NCBI RefSeq assembly: GCF_014646375.1
Contig: NZ_BMNI01000001.1
Location: 641,949-705,948 of the forward strand
Length of the DNA: 64,000 bases
DNA from: Nocardioides phosphati
GTDB lineage: Bacteria; Actinomycetota; Actinomycetes; Propionibacteriales; Nocardioidaceae
Reading direction: 5' to 3'
How positions within the stretch are numbered: the first letter of the stretch is position 1; each line of letters begins with the position of its first letter. The translations under genes were made by a program, and so were the position numbers. Shown piece after piece: positions 53,347 to 63,825 of this stretch. Under the pieces are notes generated by a model. The model ran no database searches. It saw only the letters and a list, made by a program, of their open reading frames with translations, and was not told where the DNA came from.

Positions 53347-53933
53347 TCGGCCGTGTCGCCTGCCATCTCGGCGAGCTTGCGCGAGAGCTTCCGGGTCTTG
53401 CGCTTGTCGTTCCAGCGCATCAGGCCCCAGACGGTCAGCAGCAGGAAGACCGCGACGCCGGCAGCGATGCCGACGTAGCTGCCGACGACCACGCCCGGTG
53501 CGTCGACGTCGAAGATCCGCTGGCCGGCGTGGGCGCCCTTGCCACTGCCGAAGTGGATCGCGAGCGTCGCGATGTTGGGCAGGGCCAGCGCCAGGGCAAT
53601 GGCGAGGATGACCAGGCGCGCCGCGAACGACGGCCGGCGCCGCAGGGCCTGCCGGGCCACGATGAGCGGAAGGACCGAGAAGAAGAAGCCGAGGCTCAGG
53701 CCCCACAGCGTGCCTTCGAGCATGCTGCCGTCGATGCGGTCGCCCAGCCAGTTGGCCCACAGTCGGAATCCGACAGTGATGGCGATGATCCAGCCGAGGA
53801 ACGCGCCGGCAGCGACGAAGGCCAGCAGGCACACGAACATCAGTCCGTTGCCGATGCTCGCTCCCAGGCCCCCCTTCGACTTCTCCGTGCCAGCGGCGTC
53901 GGGGGTGCCCGAGAGGGTGGTGTCATCCGTCAT
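53343..53933 (-). CDS. Four-helix membrane protein
   Basis: The 196-residue protein has a polar N-terminus (about 25 residues) and four hydrophobic helices (about 30-55, 70-92, 103-122, 145-168), ending in a basic tail (RWNDKRKTRKLSRKLAEM). No family recognised. It follows mak by five bases and overlaps the Nudix gene by GTGA, so it belongs to that operon. Confidence 0.75.
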   Translation of the reverse strand: MTDDTTLSGTPDAAGTEKSKGGLGASIGNGLMFVCLLAFVAAGAFLGWIIAITVGFRLWANWLGDRIDGSMLEGTLWGLSLGFFFSVLPLIVARQALRRRPSFAARLVILAIALALALPNIATLAIHFGSGKGAHAGQRIFDVDAPGVVVGSYVGIAAGVAVFLLLTVWGLMRWNDKRKTRKLSRKLAEMAGDTAE

Positions 53934-53938
53934 GGGGG

Positions 53939-55350
53939 TCACTCTGCAACAGCGGCCGTCTCGCTGGCTACGAGGCGCGCCACCGCAGCGAGCGGGATGT
54001 CTGCCCAGTCGGGCCGGTTGCGCAGCTCGTAGACGCACTCGTAGACGGCCTTGTCGGCCTCGAACGCAGCGCAGAGCAGCTCCTGCTCGGGGGAGAGCTC
54101 ACCCCCCGCGTACGCCGTGAGGAAGGCGCGGCGGTTGCGCTCGACCCACTCCTCGGCCCGGTAGGCGCGCTGGTCGTCGGACGCGGCACCCTCGCCGCCG
54201 AGCTCGCGCTGCACGACCGCAGCGGCGTAGTCGAAGGAGCGGAGCATGCCGGCGACGTCGCGCCAGACCGGCTCCGGGTGGCTCCGCTCGTGGAGCGGCC
54301 GCGCCGGCTCGCCCTCGAAGTCGACGAGCTTCCAGCCCTTGACGGTGCGCAGCGTCTGGCCCAGGTGCAGGTCGCCGTGGATCCGCTGCACACGTACGCC
54401 GGCCTCCTCGGCCACGTCGGCGACGACGGCCAGCCGCGGCCGCAGGCGGTCGACGTACTGCTCGAGGGCGGGGACCTGCTCGGCCGCCCAGTCGAGCCGG
54501 GCCAGCATCGTGTCCGCGAGGGCGCGGGCGCCGGCGGCGTCGAGCTGCTGGGTGGGGAAGTGCTCGGCGAGCGTCGCGTGCGTCTCGGCGAGCGCCTGGC
54601 CCAGGCGTGCCGCCTCGGAGGCGAAGTCCCCGCCGACCTCGTGGGCGTGGAGGTCGGCCTCGGCGAAGAGGGCACGCGCGGAGCTCCGGGCGAGCGCCCA
54701 GCCGTCACTGCCCGTGCGCAGGAACTGCTGGAGCATCGCGAGCTGGACGACCTCGCCCTCGTCGGTCTCCCAGTCCACCCAGCCGTGCAGGGCGGCGACG
54801 TGGTCGGAGCCGGCCCGGGTGAGGACCTCGTGGATCTCGATGTCGGGATTGGGCCCGGGAGTGACCTTGCGGAAGAGCTTCATCAGCAGCTCCTCGCCGT
54901 AGGCGACCGACGAGTTGCTCTGCTCCGCGGTCATCAGTCCCGGCCGCTCGCCGGTCGGGAGGTCCGCGTCACCGCAGCGGTGGAACCGCAGCGGGGTGTC
55001 GACGCGGGCCAGCTCGTCCGCGGAGAGCGCGAAGGCCTCCAGCCACTGGGTCATCGCAGCCCGGTCGTGCGTCGCGTCGTACGCGTGGCGGCCGTCCCAG
55101 CGGCCGATCCAGGCCGGCTCGAGGTGCTCCTTCGGCGCGGCGTGGACGGAGACGGGCAGCTGGTAGAGCTCGGTGCCGCCGGCAGCGTCGAGGTACTCCA
55201 CCTCGACCAGGACCACCAGCAGCTCGAGGCCGTCGGAGCCCCCGGGCACGGGCGCGCTGCGGAGCCCGGCGACCCGGAAGGGTCGACCCTTGCCGGCGAA
55301 CCAGCGGGCGGTGGCCAGGTGGCGTTCGATGTCGCTGCGGTACGGAGTGA

Positions 55351-55354
<4 letters not shown>
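53939..55354 (-). CDS. mak: Maltokinase
   Basis: A 471-residue kinase that phosphorylates maltose to maltose-1-phosphate with ATP. The N-terminal cap (residues 1-90, [20 protein letters not shown]) is typical of actinobacterial Mak/Pep2. The aminoglycoside-phosphotransferase-like core has the catalytic loop [12 protein letters not shown] and the metal-binding VDFEGEP. It overlaps treS by ATGA. In the GlgE route, TreS makes maltose from trehalose, Mak makes maltose-1-phosphate, and GlgE polymerises it; glgE is not in the window. Confidence 0.95.
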
Positions 55355-57042
<1,688 letters not shown>

Positions 57043-57198
57043 GGCACGAGTGTAGGCAACCGTTTGAGTAGCGCCCGTCACAGAACATGGACTACCCAAC
57101 TGGAAGATGTGCCGGATTTGCGTCATGGTTCTGTTGCTGCACCGTTTCGTCAGCACAGGTGCAAGCACGTTCTCGGGAACTGAGTGGAAGGTCTGACC

Positions 57199-57390
57199 AT
57201 GGAAGCGCTTCTCGTGCTGCTCGGTCTCTCGGGCATCGTTGCCCTCGGCGTCGGTGTCTCCCTGCGCAACCGCCAGATTCATGCAGAGCACTGGCTCTGG
57301 AAGAAGCAGCGCCTGGCGCGCAGTCGCTTCCTGCTCACCGGCGGTAGCGCCCTGACTGCCGTCAGCGCCGTCGCCTTCTTCCTGGTCTGA
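57199..57390 (+). CDS. Small membrane protein
   Basis: A 63-residue protein with two hydrophobic helices ([20 protein letters not shown] and [20 protein letters not shown]) joined by a basic loop ([21 protein letters not shown]). GGAAGG lies seven bases before the ATG. It is divergent from treS with 156 bases between. No family recognised. The stop is followed directly by a tandem repeat. Confidence 0.7.
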   Translation: MEALLVLLGLSGIVALGVGVSLRNRQIHAEHWLWKKQRLARSRFLLTGGSALTAVSAVAFFLV

Positions 57391-57460
57391 CCCTCGCCGC
57401 CCGGCCCTCGCCGCCCGGCCCTCGTCGCCCGGCCCTCGTCGCCCGGCCCTCGCCGCCTGG
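57391..57460 (+). repeat. Five tandem 14-base repeats
   Basis: The unit CCCTCGCCGCCCGG is repeated five times with no gap: copies 1-2 identical, 3-4 with CGTCG, and 5 ending CCTGG. It begins on the base after a stop codon and ends 12 bases before a convergent stop codon. It is a minisatellite, possibly length-variable. Confidence 0.9.
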
Positions 57461-57472
57461 GCCTGACGCCCG

Positions 57473-58153
57473 CTACCGGCGGGGGCGCAGCGTCAGCGCC
57501 GTGACCCGCGCGACCACCATCGCCAGGTAGAGCATGCCGGCGATCTGCTCGAGCATGACGAACGACCGCGCGTGCGGCGTGACCGGCACGATGTCCGACA
57601 GCCCCGTGCTGGTCAGCGTCGTCACCGACAGGAAGAGCAGGTCCATCCAGGTCCGTGCCGAGTCGGAGTCGACCGCTGCGATGAACGAGCCCGGCCAGAA
57701 GACCTGCACGGCGACGTACAGGTAGGCGAAGGCCCAGGCCACCACGGTGAAGGTCGCGCCGGTCGCCCACAGCTCGTCGGTCGTGACGACGTCGTCGCCG
57801 AACATGTACCTGATCAACGCCCAGGCCGTGTAGGCGTAGAACGCCGCATGCACCAGCCCCGAGGTGGCGACCACGACGTGGTTGCCCGGCTGGAGCGCCT
57901 CGAGCACGGTGAGCGCCACGACCGGGATGCCGAGCAGGATCGCCACCCAGGTCAGCGCCGGCGTCAGCCGCACGGCGCGCACTGCCAGAGTCAGCACCAC
58001 GAGGCCGAAGAGGCCGAAGACCGCGCGACCGATCGGCTGGTCGCCGAGGTAGGGGTAGACCAGCAGGCCGAGGAGTTGGACGGCGAGCAGGACGCCGCAC
58101 GGGTTTCGCCGCAGGGTGCGGACGTGCTGGTCGAGGTCGGTCATCGTGCTCAC
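57473..58153 (-). CDS. Two-helix-pore ion channel family protein with unusual filter
   Basis: A 226-residue membrane protein with five to six helices; the last two flank a pore loop. The loop reads [21 protein letters not shown], aligned with the potassium-channel TVGYGD segment, but the filter residues are STGLSD. A related non-canonical filter occurs in other actinobacterial members, as I recall. Ion selectivity is thus uncertain. It lacks the RCK/TrkA domain and a full voltage-sensor arginine ladder. Confidence 0.8.
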   Translation of the reverse strand: MSTMTDLDQHVRTLRRNPCGVLLAVQLLGLLVYPYLGDQPIGRAVFGLFGLVVLTLAVRAVRLTPALTWVAILLGIPVVALTVLEALQPGNHVVVATSGLVHAAFYAYTAWALIRYMFGDDVVTTDELWATGATFTVVAWAFAYLYVAVQVFWPGSFIAAVDSDSARTWMDLLFLSVTTLTSTGLSDIVPVTPHARSFVMLEQIAGMLYLAMVVARVTALTLRPRR

Positions 58154-58245
58154 GTGGTCACCGTAGGCCAGCGCCGGGAAGGGACGGCAGAATGCCGGCG
58201 TACGACGGCGTGTGCCGTCCCGCCAGCGATGAGGAGTGCAGCCTG

Positions 58246-59034
58246 ATGGGCGAGTTCGTGAACCTGACCGTGTCCGACGAGGCGCCGGGCGTCGGTGTGA
58301 TCCGGCTGGACCGCCCGAAGATGAACGCGATCAGCCTCCAGGTGCAGGCCGAGCTCAAGGTCGCGTGCGCCGAGGCGGCCGAGCGCGACGACGTCCGCGC
58401 TGTTGTCGTCTGGGGCGGCGAGCGGCTCTTCGCGGCCGGCAACGACGTCGCCGAGATGGCGGAGATGTCCTACGCCGACATGGTGAAGGCGACCCGCGGC
58501 GTGAGCGAGGCCGCGACCGCGATCGCGAGCATCCCCAAGCCCGTGGTCGCCGCCGTCACCGGCTACGCGCTCGGTGGCGGCTGCGAGCTGACGCTGGCCG
58601 CCGACATCCGCATCGCCGGCGAGAACGCCACCTTCGGCCAGCCCGAGGTCCTGCTTGGCATCATCCCCGGCGCCGGTGGCACGCAGCGCCTCCCGCGCCT
58701 GATCGGCCCGTCGAAGGCCAAGGACCTCATCTTCACGGGCCGGTTCGTCAAGGCCGACGAGGCGCTCGCGATCGGCCTGGTCGACAAGGTCGTCCCCGCC
58801 GACCAGGTGTACGCCGAGGCCGTGGCCTGGGCATCGCAGTTCACCAAGGCCGCGGCGCTCGCGATCCGTGCTGCGAAGGAGTGCATCGACCGTGGCCTCG
58901 AGGTGGACCTCGGCACGGGCCTCTCGATCGAGCAGCAGCAGTTCGCGTCGGTCTTCGCCACCGAGGACCGCACGACCGGCATGGCGTCGTTCCTCGAGCA
59001 CGGCCCGGGCAAGGCCGAGTTCGCCGGGCGCTGA
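58246..59034 (+). CDS. Enoyl-CoA hydratase (crotonase)
   Basis: The 262-residue enzyme starts at ATG 58246 with GAGGAG nine bases upstream. The oxyanion-hole segment is GGERLFAAGNDVAEM, and the catalytic glutamates are in GGGCELTLAADIRIAG and FGQPEVLLGIIPGAGGTQRLPRL. Short-chain specificity (crotonyl-CoA/3-hydroxybutyryl-CoA) is plausible and would join thiolase, dehydrogenase and Ccr in one route; fatty-acid oxidation is the alternative. Confidence 0.92.
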   Translation: MGEFVNLTVSDEAPGVGVIRLDRPKMNAISLQVQAELKVACAEAAERDDVRAVVVWGGERLFAAGNDVAEMAEMSYADMVKATRGVSEAATAIASIPKPVVAAVTGYALGGGCELTLAADIRIAGENATFGQPEVLLGIIPGAGGTQRLPRLIGPSKAKDLIFTGRFVKADEALAIGLVDKVVPADQVYAEAVAWASQFTKAAALAIRAAKECIDRGLEVDLGTGLSIEQQQFASVFATEDRTTGMASFLEHGPGKAEFAGR

Positions 59035-59114
59035 ATCCCGGCGCCGCGGCCCGCTGCGCGGCGTACTCTCGGCTACCGTTCGACGACGGCTCCATCTACG
59101 AAGGAGGAGGGCCT

Positions 59115-59432
59115 GTGGGCCTCTCGATGACGCTCCCGCAGATCCGCATCCGTGCGGCCCAGCTGCTCTGGTTCCTGTGCGTGGTCTTCGCCCTGTTCCT
59201 GGCGCTGGGAGCACTCACGTTCGCGCTGTCGGCCAACGACGCCAACGGCCTCGTGTCGTTCGTGCGTGACGTGGCCGGCTGGGTCGACCTCGGGGTCTTC
59301 AGCCGCGACAACGGCATCAAGGAGTTCACCGGTGACAACGCGGACGTCAAGAACGCGCTGTTCAACTGGGGGATCGGTGCCATCTTCTGGCTGCTGCTCG
59401 GCCGGATCCTCGACCGCGTGGTCCGGGGCTGA
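59115..59432 (+). CDS. Small membrane protein
   Basis: A 105-residue protein starting at GTG with AAGGAGGAG six bases upstream. Two hydrophobic helices (about residues 12-37 and 82-98) flank a polar loop (NDANGLVSFVRDVAGWVDLG, KEFTGDNADVKNALF). It resembles small conserved actinobacterial membrane proteins of unknown role. It lies between crotonase and etfB. Confidence 0.72.
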   Translation: MGLSMTLPQIRIRAAQLLWFLCVVFALFLALGALTFALSANDANGLVSFVRDVAGWVDLGVFSRDNGIKEFTGDNADVKNALFNWGIGAIFWLLLGRILDRVVRG

Positions 59433-59547
59433 CGCTGCCGGCCTGTGAGGCATCGCACGATGGACGCCGGTACCGCGGCGCCATGACTCGCCAGTAACAT
59501 CACGATCAAATCCGACTGCACAGGAGGGGCCCCCGGGCCACACCACC
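59433..59547 (+). promoter_or_regulatory. etfB upstream region
   Basis: A TAACAT -10 candidate (59495-59500) lies 47 bases before the start; no convincing -35. AGGAGG (59522-59527) is 20 bases from the ATG, unusually far, separated by a GC-only stretch (GGGGCCCCCGGGCC) that could fold and bring it closer. Confidence 0.35.
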
Positions 59548-60333
59548 ATGAACATTGTTGTCTGTGTGAAGCACGTGCCGGACGCCACGGCCGACCGGAA
59601 GTTCGAGAGCGACAACACCGTCGACCGCGTGGGGGTCGACGGCCTCCTCTCGGAGCTCGACGAGTACGCCGTGGAGCAGGCGCTCCAGCTGGCCGAGAAG
59701 AACGAGGGCTCGGAGGTGACCGCGCTCTGCATCGGTCCCGCGGGCGCTGCTGACGCGGTCCGCAAGGCGCTGCAGATGGGTGCCGACAAGGGCGTCCACA
59801 TCGTCGACGACGCGATCGCCGGCTCGGACGCGCTGGCCACCTCGCTGGTGCTGGCCGAGGCGATCAAGAAGATCGGCTCGCCTGACATCGTCATCACCGG
59901 CATGGCGTCGACCGACGCGGGCACCTCGCTCGTCCCGGCCGCGCTGGCCGAGCGCCTGGGCCTGCCGCAGGTCACGTTCGCCTCGGTCGTCGAGACCCAG
60001 GGCGACCAGATCCGCGCGAAGCGTGACGGCGACGCCGCCACCGAGGTCATCGGCGCCACCCTGCCGGTCGTCCTCTCGGTCACCGACCAGACCGGCGAGC
60101 CGCGCTACCCGTCGTTCAAGGGCATCATGGCCGCCAAGAAGAAGCCGCTCGACACCTGGTCGCTCGGCGACCTCGGCGTCGACGCCGGCCAGGTCGGTCT
60201 CTCGGTCGCCTGGACCCAGGTCGAGGACACCGCTGCCCGCCCGCCGCGCACTGCCGGCGAGATCGTCAAGGACGAGGACGGCTCGGGCGCCAAGGCGCTC
60301 GCCGACTTCCTCGCTTCCAAGAAGTTCATCTGA
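59548..60333 (+). CDS. etfB: Electron transfer flavoprotein, beta subunit
   Basis: The 261-residue AMP-binding subunit starts MNIVVCVKHVPDATADRKFE. DEYAVEQALQLAEKNEGSEVTALCIGP and ITGMASTDAGTSLVPAALAERLGLPQVT are EtfB signatures. It forms a heterodimer with EtfA and takes electrons from acyl-CoA dehydrogenases, including the methylsuccinyl-CoA dehydrogenase expected in the ethylmalonyl-CoA pathway. Confidence 0.96.
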   Translation: MNIVVCVKHVPDATADRKFESDNTVDRVGVDGLLSELDEYAVEQALQLAEKNEGSEVTALCIGPAGAADAVRKALQMGADKGVHIVDDAIAGSDALATSLVLAEAIKKIGSPDIVITGMASTDAGTSLVPAALAERLGLPQVTFASVVETQGDQIRAKRDGDAATEVIGATLPVVLSVTDQTGEPRYPSFKGIMAAKKKPLDTWSLGDLGVDAGQVGLSVAWTQVEDTAARPPRTAGEIVKDEDGSGAKALADFLASKKFI

Positions 60334-60344
60334 GGAGTCTGACC

Positions 60345-61289
60345 ATGGCTGAGATTCTGGTTCTCGTCGACCACGTCGACGGTGCTGTCCGCAAGACCAC
60401 CAACGAGCTCCTCACGATCGCGCGCCGTCTCGGCGAGCCGTCGGCCGTCTTCATCGGCTCGGGCGCTGCCCCGGTCGAGGCGCTGGCCAAGTTCGGTGCC
60501 GAGAAGGTCTACGTCGTCAACGACGCCGAGATCAAGGGCTACCTCGTCGCCCCCAAGGCCGAGGTGCTGCAGCAGGTCGCCGCCCAGGCCAACCCGGGCG
60601 CGATCCTGATCTCCTCGTCCGCCGAGGGCAAGGAGATCGCGGCTCGCCTGGCGATCAAGCTCGAGTCGGGTGTCATCACCGACGCCGTCGACGTCGACGC
60701 CAACGGCGTGACCACGCAGTCGGTCTTCGCGGGCAACTACACCGTGCAGGCGAAGGTCACCAAGGGCACCCCGATCATCACGGTCAAGCCCAACGCTGCC
60801 GCCCCGGAGGAGGTCGCCGGTGCCGGCGCCGTCGTCGACACCGCGGTGACGATCTCCGACGCCGCGAAGTCCGCCACCATCGTCGCGTCGCAGCCGCGTC
60901 AGGCGACCGGTCGTCCCGAGCTCACCGAGGCCGCCATCGTGGTCTCCGGTGGTCGTGGCACCGGCGGTGACTTCACCGCGGTCGAGGCCCTGGCCGACGA
61001 GCTCGGTGCCGCTGTCGGCGCCTCGCGTGCCGCCGTCGACTCCGGCTGGAAGCCGCACACGTTCCAGGTCGGCCAGACCGGCAAGGTCGTGTCGCCCCAG
61101 CTCTACGTCGCCAACGGCATCTCCGGTGCGATCCAGCACCGCGCCGGCATGCAGACGTCGAAGACGATCGTCGCGGTCAACAAGGACGAGGAGGCGCCGA
61201 TCTTCGAGCTCGTCGACTTCGGTGTCGTGGGTGACCTGCACACCGTCCTCCCGGCGCTGACCAACGAGATCAAGACGCGCAAGGGCTGA
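60345..61289 (+). CDS. etfA: Electron transfer flavoprotein, alpha subunit
   Basis: The 314-residue FAD-binding subunit. The C-terminal domain has [37 protein letters not shown], then [29 protein letters not shown] and [22 protein letters not shown], all typical FAD-contact segments. It follows etfB by 11 bases. Electrons go on to ETF:quinone oxidoreductase, not in the window. Confidence 0.96.
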   Translation: MAEILVLVDHVDGAVRKTTNELLTIARRLGEPSAVFIGSGAAPVEALAKFGAEKVYVVNDAEIKGYLVAPKAEVLQQVAAQANPGAILISSSAEGKEIAARLAIKLESGVITDAVDVDANGVTTQSVFAGNYTVQAKVTKGTPIITVKPNAAAPEEVAGAGAVVDTAVTISDAAKSATIVASQPRQATGRPELTEAAIVVSGGRGTGGDFTAVEALADELGAAVGASRAAVDSGWKPHTFQVGQTGKVVSPQLYVANGISGAIQHRAGMQTSKTIVAVNKDEEAPIFELVDFGVVGDLHTVLPALTNEIKTRKG

Positions 61290-61307
61290 ACCAGCCCCTG
61301 ACGTCAC

Positions 61308-61344
61308 GACGCCCCGGCGCCCTCCTCGGAGGGGCCGGGGCGTC
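61308..61344. terminator. Terminator after etfA
   Basis: GACGCCCCGG/CCGGGGCGTC forms a ten-base-pair stem with an inner CCCTC/GAGGG stem and CTCG loop. It lies 19 bases after the stop, between convergent genes. Confidence 0.75.
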
Positions 61345-61383
61345 CTGCATTTCGCCGAGGCGGCGAAGGGAGTGGGTCCGTCC

Positions 61384-62757
61384 TCAGGACTCGACGCCGA
61401 GGGAGCCGAGGATGTCCTTCTCCGGCAGGGGAGCGGACTCGACGGCGCCGGGGGCGGTGGCGGCGACGGCGTTCGCGACGAGCTGCCGACGCGAGTCGGT
61501 GAACGTCGTACGGATCGTGCCCTCGCCCTGCTCGAGCGCCTTGAGGTTGCGCGCCCGCACCTCGCGGCCCCACTTGTCGGCGGCGACCAGTCCGTCGCAC
61601 TGCACCTTGATCGAGTCGATGATCGACCAGATCGTGTCCTCGTCGATGAGCGGGGTCTGCGACGCCTTCGCGGTCTCGGTGACCGCCTGGCCGGTGGCCT
61701 CGAAGGCTCCCTTGACCAGGTCGTTGACACCGGCCTGCACGGCCGAGCCCATCTCGGCACCTTCCTTGGCGAGCGCGGCCTGCTGCCACATCGCCAGCGA
61801 CGTACGGGCCGAGGGGAGGCCCATCGTGCGGAAGACCTGGCAGCGCCGCTGCATGGTCGCGGAGACGAGGATCAGGTTGCGGATCGACGGCGCCTGCGCG
61901 TAGCCGAGGAAGAACTGCTGGCGCCAGTCGAACCAGGTCTTCTCGATCTCGCTGCTGGCGGTGGCGAGCTGGCCGTGGAGCTCACGCAGCTCGTTGACGG
62001 TCATCGTCTTGTCCTTGTACGTCACCTTGCCCATGTCGCCGAGCACCTCGGCGCCCTTGAGCGCCGTGTCGGCCTCCGCGAAGTCCGCGCGTACGACGTC
62101 GTTGATCTGCTCGAGGGCGGCGAGCACGGCGACGACGTCCTGCAGGGTGCCGGTGATGTTCTTGTGGAGCTGCTGGCCGCGGGTGACGTTGTCGGCGAGC
62201 CGCAGCTCCATCTCCTTCAGCTTCGCCTCGGCGATGTCGATCTTGTCGGCGATCGGCTTCGCCTCGCGCACCAGCGTCTTCAGGCTGTACGACGCCCCGC
62301 GGAGGAAGTCGACGACCTTCTTGACGGCGTTCTCGACCTTCTCGTTGCGGTACTTCTTCTGGAAGCCGTCCATCTCGCGGAGCAGGTCGTTGACCATGTC
62401 CTCGGCCGGCGGCACCGTGATGTCGCGCTGCGCCTCGAGAAGCTGCGAGCTGGAGGCGTTGAGCTTGGTCAGCACCGGCTCGCCGAAGCGGATGATCGCC
62501 TGGAAGTCCTGGACCATCTGCGCGGCGACACCGGGCGCGTTGCGCTCGAGGTCGGCGCGCTGCTCGTCGGTCAGCAGCGAGCGGAACTGGAACGTCGCCT
62601 CGGCCGGCGCGGACGCAGCGGCGTCCTCGGGCGTGACCTTCTCGAGGGCCGACTCCAGCACCGAGGGCGGCTCGGGGTTGGACTCCGGAGCGCCGAGGAG
62701 CTCCTTGAAGCTGACGCCCGGGAGGGCCGGAGGCGTGGGCGAGGCGGGGTTGCTCAT
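61384..62757 (-). CDS. TelA-family (toxic anion resistance) protein
   Basis: A 457-residue soluble helical protein of the TelA family. FRSLLTDEQRADLERNAPGVAAQM, then NDLLREMDGFQKKYR, and the later WFDWRQQFFLGYAQAPSIRNLILVSATMQRRCQVFRTMGLPSARTSLAMWQQAALAKEGAEMG region are typical. Members are associated with tellurite and cell-envelope stress, often with XpaC-like and VWA proteins as here. It overlaps the upstream gene by ATGA and is the last of at least three genes. Confidence 0.88.
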   Translation of the reverse strand: MSNPASPTPPALPGVSFKELLGAPESNPEPPSVLESALEKVTPEDAAASAPAEATFQFRSLLTDEQRADLERNAPGVAAQMVQDFQAIIRFGEPVLTKLNASSSQLLEAQRDITVPPAEDMVNDLLREMDGFQKKYRNEKVENAVKKVVDFLRGASYSLKTLVREAKPIADKIDIAEAKLKEMELRLADNVTRGQQLHKNITGTLQDVVAVLAALEQINDVVRADFAEADTALKGAEVLGDMGKVTYKDKTMTVNELRELHGQLATASSEIEKTWFDWRQQFFLGYAQAPSIRNLILVSATMQRRCQVFRTMGLPSARTSLAMWQQAALAKEGAEMGSAVQAGVNDLVKGAFEATGQAVTETAKASQTPLIDEDTIWSIIDSIKVQCDGLVAADKWGREVRARNLKALEQGEGTIRTTFTDSRRQLVANAVAATAPGAVESAPLPEKDILGSLGVES

Positions 62758-63824
62758 GACGGCTGGTCCTTCGGGGGCTCGATCGGCGTGGGGTCGTTCT
62801 GGTGGGTGTAGATGTCCTTGACGGTGGCGTCCATCGAGCCGACGAGCGACTCGAGCGCGACCTTGAACTCGAGGTCCTGGCTGGCGTTGACCTGCCGGAT
62901 GTTCGCGACGAGCTGGTCGTCGGTCGCCCGGACCGCCTCCTCGACCTCGGCGCGGCGCCGGTCGGCGTCCTCCCACAGGCGCGGGTTGCGCAGGATGTCG
63001 AGGTAGTAGTCGTCGCCGAGCGCCCGCTCGAGCTTGGTCAGCACGTCGACGTACTCGATCGACGCGATGCGGACCTGCTGCTCGGTGCCGGTGCGGCGGA
63101 TCCGGCGGAAGAGCTGGCCGATGTTGGCGCGGATCGACTGCAGCCGGGCGGAGACCGCGGGGGAGAGCTCGCTGCCGTGGTTGCGCTGGAGCGCGTCGAG
63201 GCGGAGCAGCACGTTGCGCAGCTCCTCCGGAACGTCGCGGGCCGGGGCCTGCGTGCCACCCGCCCGCATCCGGCGTACGACGAGCGCAGCGAACGCCGCC
63301 GCCGCGAGCAGGCCGAGCGTGCCACCCGCGACACCGACGACCGTGCCGGCACCGGCACCGGCACCGGCACCGGCACCGGCACCGGCACCGGCGCCGCCGT
63401 CGCCCGACGACGAGGCGACCGAGCCGGTGTGCCAGTCACGTGCCTCGAGCGTGGCCAGCACGGCTGACCCGCCGTCGTCGTGGCCATGGCCGTTGAGGTC
63501 GGTGGCGAGCGCGGTGGCCTCCGCGGAGTCGTGGGCGGCGACGCCGTAGGAGTCGGACGAGCCGTCGATGACGACGATCACCGCGTCGTAGCCGCTGGAC
63601 CTCGCGAGCACCTGCGAGGCGAGGCTCGAGGCGCTGAAGGTCTGCGTCGCGAGGTCGGGCAGCACGACCACGCCGACGTGGTCCTCCGCGGCGGCAGACT
63701 CCACGTCGCCGGACGACGAGAGGCTCGAGCCGGGGTCGACGTACAGCGCGGAGGTGGTCAGGCCGTTGCTCGCGTCGCCGACGTAGTCGACGGAGCTGGT
63801 GAGGGGGAGGGCAGGCAGGCGCAT
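62754..63824 (-). CDS. Membrane protein with XpaC-like C-terminal domain
   Basis: A 356-residue protein. Residues about 1-125 form an alpha/beta domain (VGVVVLPDLATQTFSASSLASQVLA, YDAVIVVIDGSSDSYGVAA) resembling TPM-type domains. A Gly-Ala repeat (about 144-160) leads to one membrane helix (about 160-183), then a helical domain (PEELRNVLLRLDALQRNHG, YYLDILRNPRLWEDADRRRAEVEEAV) like those paired with TelA. No signal peptide is visible, so how the N-terminal domain is placed is unclear. It overlaps TelA by four bases and follows the VWA gene by one base. Confidence 0.72.
   Translation of the reverse strand: MRLPALPLTSSVDYVGDASNGLTTSALYVDPGSSLSSSGDVESAAAEDHVGVVVLPDLATQTFSASSLASQVLARSSGYDAVIVVIDGSSDSYGVAAHDSAEATALATDLNGHGHDDGGSAVLATLEARDWHTGSVASSSGDGGAGAGAGAGAGAGAGAGTVVGVAGGTLGLLAAAAFAALVVRRMRAGGTQAPARDVPEELRNVLLRLDALQRNHGSELSPAVSARLQSIRANIGQLFRRIRRTGTEQQVRIASIEYVDVLTKLERALGDDYYLDILRNPRLWEDADRRRAEVEEAVRATDDQLVANIRQVNASQDLEFKVALESLVGSMDATVKDIYTHQNDPTPIEPPKDQPS
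63346..63393 (+). repeat. Eight tandem hexamers (CCGGCA) coding Gly-Ala
   Basis: Seven perfect CCGGCA units and one CCGGCG unit, in frame within the membrane-protein gene, code the Gly-Ala linker before the membrane helix. Slippage would change linker length by two residues per unit without a frameshift. Confidence 0.9.
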
Positions 63825-63825
63825 G

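Noticed and set aside
57391..57460. CRISPR array
   Set aside because: The 14-base units are contiguous with no spacers, and there are no cas genes in the window.
63346..63393. CRISPR or mobile-element end
   Set aside because: It is a simple in-frame hexanucleotide run coding Gly-Ala inside a gene.
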